From positions 1-5,687 of the forward strand of contig DIYC01000128.1 of the NCBI GenBank assembly GCA_002428895.1: a DNA stretch of 5,687 nt. The letters are read 5' to 3'. Below the pieces are notes generated by a model. It had not been told where the DNA came from and searched no databases. It saw only the letters and a list, made by a program, of their open reading frames with translations. This DNA is from Burkholderiales bacterium UBA6064. Lineage in GTDB: Bacteria > Pseudomonadota > Gammaproteobacteria > Burkholderiales > Burkholderiaceae_B. Made by a program: the position numbers and the translations under genes. Shown here in pieces: positions 4,410 to 5,687 of this stretch (positions are counted from its first letter, which is position 1; the number at the start of each line of letters is the position of its first letter).

Positions 4410-4952
4410 TTAATTTGAATGCGTTGTATTTTTTGTGTGAGTTGAGTGCTTTTTTTCAGAAGAAGACTGAATCAGTTTCTCAATTTCACGAGTTAAAGCA
4501 TTCATGTCAATATCGCCAATATGTTCTTGAATGATTCGCCCATTAGGTGCTACTAAGAAAGTAGTGGGAGTCACTTTGACTTGGTTGTATTGCTGTGCAA
4601 TCGTTCCGTTTAAATCAAGAACAACGTAAAAAGGTAGTTGGTGTTTTTGAGTAAAGTGCAGCACGTAGTCAGGTCGATCGTATGACATGGCTACAGCGAA
4701 CAGTTTAAAGTTGTCGTGTTTAAAGCGTTGGTACGTGTCGATGAGTTTTGGCATTTTTTGTATACAAGACACGCAAGTCGTCGACCAGAAATTGACGACG
4801 ATCACATCGTTTTGATAGTTGCTCGGTTGAATGATCTCGCCTGCGATGCTTTTAAAGGTGATTTGAGGTGCTGTTTTTTGTGAGCAACCATTGAGTATAA
4901 AAATAAACAATAAAATTTTTTTTGCCGCCCAAAGGCGGCGTAATAAAGGCAT
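4410..4952 (-). CDS. TlpA/ResA-like thioredoxin-fold lipoprotein
   Basis: This is a predicted envelope thiol-disulfide oxidoreductase. ATG 4973 abuts the dolP stop codon (TAAATG). An internal ATG at 4952 is preferred: it has TAGG about 7 nt upstream and gives a normal signal sequence MPLLRRLWAAKKILLFIFIL followed by lipobox LNGC (lipidated Cys23, numbered from 4952; Ser follows, so outer-membrane sorting is plausible). The thioredoxin fold shows VVNFWSTTCVSC with the redox pair Cys60/Cys63, then the TlpA-like FAVAMSYDRPDYVLHF segment and the cis-Pro motif VTPTTF (Pro129), followed by APNGRI. The active site is CVSC, not the CxPC common in TlpA/ResA proteins, which may alter the redox potential. 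About 15 His/Lys/Ser/Thr-rich residues end the protein. It is the last gene of the diaA-dolP operon. A reductant for cytochrome c maturation or envelope thiols is possible; the substrate is unknown. Confidence 0.87.
   Translation of the reverse strand: MPLLRRLWAAKKILLFIFILNGCSQKTAPQITFKSIAGEIIQPSNYQNDVIVVNFWSTTCVSCIQKMPKLIDTYQRFKHDNFKLFAVAMSYDRPDYVLHFTQKHQLPFYVVLDLNGTIAQQYNQVKVTPTTFLVAPNGRIIQEHIGDIDMNALTREIEKLIQSSSEKKHSTHTKNTTHSN
4916..4939 (-). repeat. G+C-only hairpin and A8 tract at the 5' end of the tlpA-like gene
   Basis: On the minus strand GCCGCC (4939-4934), a TTTG loop and GGCGGC (4929-4924) form a perfect 6-bp G-C stem, followed directly by eight A (4923-4916). It lies 13 nt into the gene when counted from ATG 4952. 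A-run after the stem excludes an intrinsic terminator in the gene's direction, and on the plus strand the T-run precedes the stem. It might affect choice between the two ATGs or early translation, and A8 is a slippage-prone tract. Confidence 0.5.
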
Positions 4953-4973
4953 TTTAATGCCTAGAGACAACAT

Positions 4974-5639
4974 TTATTGACTGGGTCCCCGTGAAGGCTC
5001 GGGGGTTTTAACGCTGCCTGCTTTTGCCATGTTTGCTAAAGCTGCTTCAGAAATAATTTCAATCACTTTAACCACACGTTGTACTCCGCTGACCCCTGCT
5101 GCGATAGAAGCGGCGCGAGAGGCTTCACGTTCGGTTGCAATACCCATTAAATAGACTGATCCAGCTTCAGTAACTACTTTAAAGGTTTGCGCCGAAACAT
5201 CTTGAGAATTTATCAGAGCTGTTTTAACTTTACCGGTAATCAGTGAATCGTTGGATCGTGAAGTGACAGAAGACGCGCCAGCAATCTTAATATCGTTGAC
5301 TACAGAAGTAACGTTTAAAATATTTGAAACTGCTCCTTCGGCGCGATTTCGAGTAAATTCATTGGGTGCTTCTCCTGTTAAAAGCACTTTACGGTTATAC
5401 ACGGTAACGTTTACTTGTGCTCCTTCACCCAGCTGTTTAGCCAGTTCGCTGGCTGCTCGGAGTTGAATATTTTTGTCTTCAATTTGAGTGCCCACGCTGC
5501 GACGATCGGTTGCAGCAAACGCAGCTGTAACTGCGGAAGCACCTAAAACGATAGGCGCTGCGCAGCCTGAAAGAATTAAGTTGCTTGTTAATACAATACT
5601 TGAAAGGGTAATTACGGAAATTAATCGTTTAGCGATCAT
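4974..5639 (-). CDS. dolP: DolP (YraP)-like outer-membrane lipoprotein with two BON domains
   Basis: This is a homologue of E. coli DolP, an outer-membrane lipoprotein that binds anionic phospholipid, supports envelope integrity and assists the BAM complex. The start at ATG 5639 is supported by GGAG six bases upstream; an earlier in-frame ATG (5675) lies inside the upstream gene. The 221-residue protein has a signal peptide with lipobox LSGC (lipidated Cys26, next residue Ala, consistent with outer-membrane sorting). Then comes the family signature ATDRRSVGTQIED (about 43-55), BON1 (about 50-118, VTVYNRKVLLTGE) and BON2 (about 129-197, VVTEAGSVYLMGIATEREA and VSGVQRVVKV). A tail of about 24 residues rich in Ala, Pro and Ser extends beyond the end of E. 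coli DolP. The gene overlaps the diaA 3' end by 11 bp and is followed directly by the tlpA-like gene, so the three probably share one mRNA. Confidence 0.93.
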   Translation of the reverse strand: MIAKRLISVITLSSIVLTSNLILSGCAAPIVLGASAVTAAFAATDRRSVGTQIEDKNIQLRAASELAKQLGEGAQVNVTVYNRKVLLTGEAPNEFTRNRAEGAVSNILNVTSVVNDIKIAGASSVTSRSNDSLITGKVKTALINSQDVSAQTFKVVTEAGSVYLMGIATEREASRAASIAAGVSGVQRVVKVIEIISEAALANMAKAGSVKTPEPSRGPSQ

Positions 5640-5687
5640 TCTCTTCTCCGAGTAGCAAAAGGTCGATACCATCACAAATGCAGTGAC
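5629..5687 (-). CDS. diaA: 3' end of diaA, SIS-domain DnaA-initiator-associating protein (partial)
   Basis: In a frame different from dolP, the minus strand from the right edge reads HCICDGIDLLLLGEENDR and stops at TAA 5631-5629. The HCxCDxID pattern matches the end of E. coli DiaA (HCLCDLIDNTLF), a tetrameric phosphoheptose-isomerase-like protein that binds DnaA and helps time chromosome replication. The position fits as well: diaA lies directly before dolP in E. coli and many relatives. The stop codon lies within the first codons of dolP, an 11-bp overlap. Only 18 codons are visible; a GmhA-type SIS protein cannot be ruled out, but the dolP neighbour favours DiaA. Confidence 0.72.
   Translation of the reverse strand, partial: HCICDGIDLLLLGEENDR

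Noticed and set aside
4355..4412. Intrinsic terminator of hslR
   Set aside because: A T-run exists at 4405-4411, but the only stems before it are a distant 6-bp GAAGAT/ATCTTC pair with a 14-nt loop and a TCAC-G-GTGA with no room for a loop.
5251..5466. Plus-strand open frame of 71 codons
   Set aside because: It is antisense to the BON1 part of dolP and has no ribosome-binding site or recognisable product.

Overview
The window looks like chromosomal DNA from an A+T-rich gammaproteobacterium. The evidence is the gene set: a CpxR/CpxA-type two-component pair, an Hsp15 (HslR) homologue, and a diaA-dolP gene order, all typical of Gammaproteobacteria. No transposase, phage gene, integrase or CRISPR array was seen, and coding density is high.

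Layout, left to right. At the left edge is the 3' end of a plus-strand membrane-protein gene that resembles a polar amino-acid ABC-transporter permease. It converges on, and overlaps by 13 bp, a minus-strand gene for an unrecognised soluble protein of about 190 residues; an 8-bp inverted repeat covers both 3' ends. Next, on the minus strand, is a complete tRNA-Arg(CCG) gene with encoded CCA and a recognisable promoter. Upstream of it on the same strand is a CpxR-CpxA-like operon with the regulator first. The kinase gene is interrupted by one in-frame TAA between the HAMP domain and the phospho-acceptor histidine helix, and everything downstream of the stop is intact. A divergent intergenic region of about 210 bp holds a palindrome and GTAAA motifs. 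Beyond it, on the plus strand, come an uncharacterised lipoprotein gene (with a strong inverted repeat inside its coding sequence) and hslR, 9 bp apart. hslR converges on the last block, a compact minus-strand operon: the 3' end of diaA, then dolP (overlapping by 11 bp), then a TlpA/thioredoxin-like lipoprotein whose first ATG abuts the dolP stop codon.

How it fits together. Much of the window concerns the cell envelope: an envelope-stress two-component system, an outer-membrane BON lipoprotein (DolP), a thiol-redox lipoprotein and an unknown lipoprotein. If the premature stop is real, this strain makes a CpxR-like regulator and a membrane sensor without a kinase domain, so the regulator would be uncoupled from its usual partner. 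The stop codon is the most striking observation. I found no convincing new multi-gene system; the remaining leads are the unknown lipoprotein, the unknown 190-residue protein and several unexplained inverted repeats.
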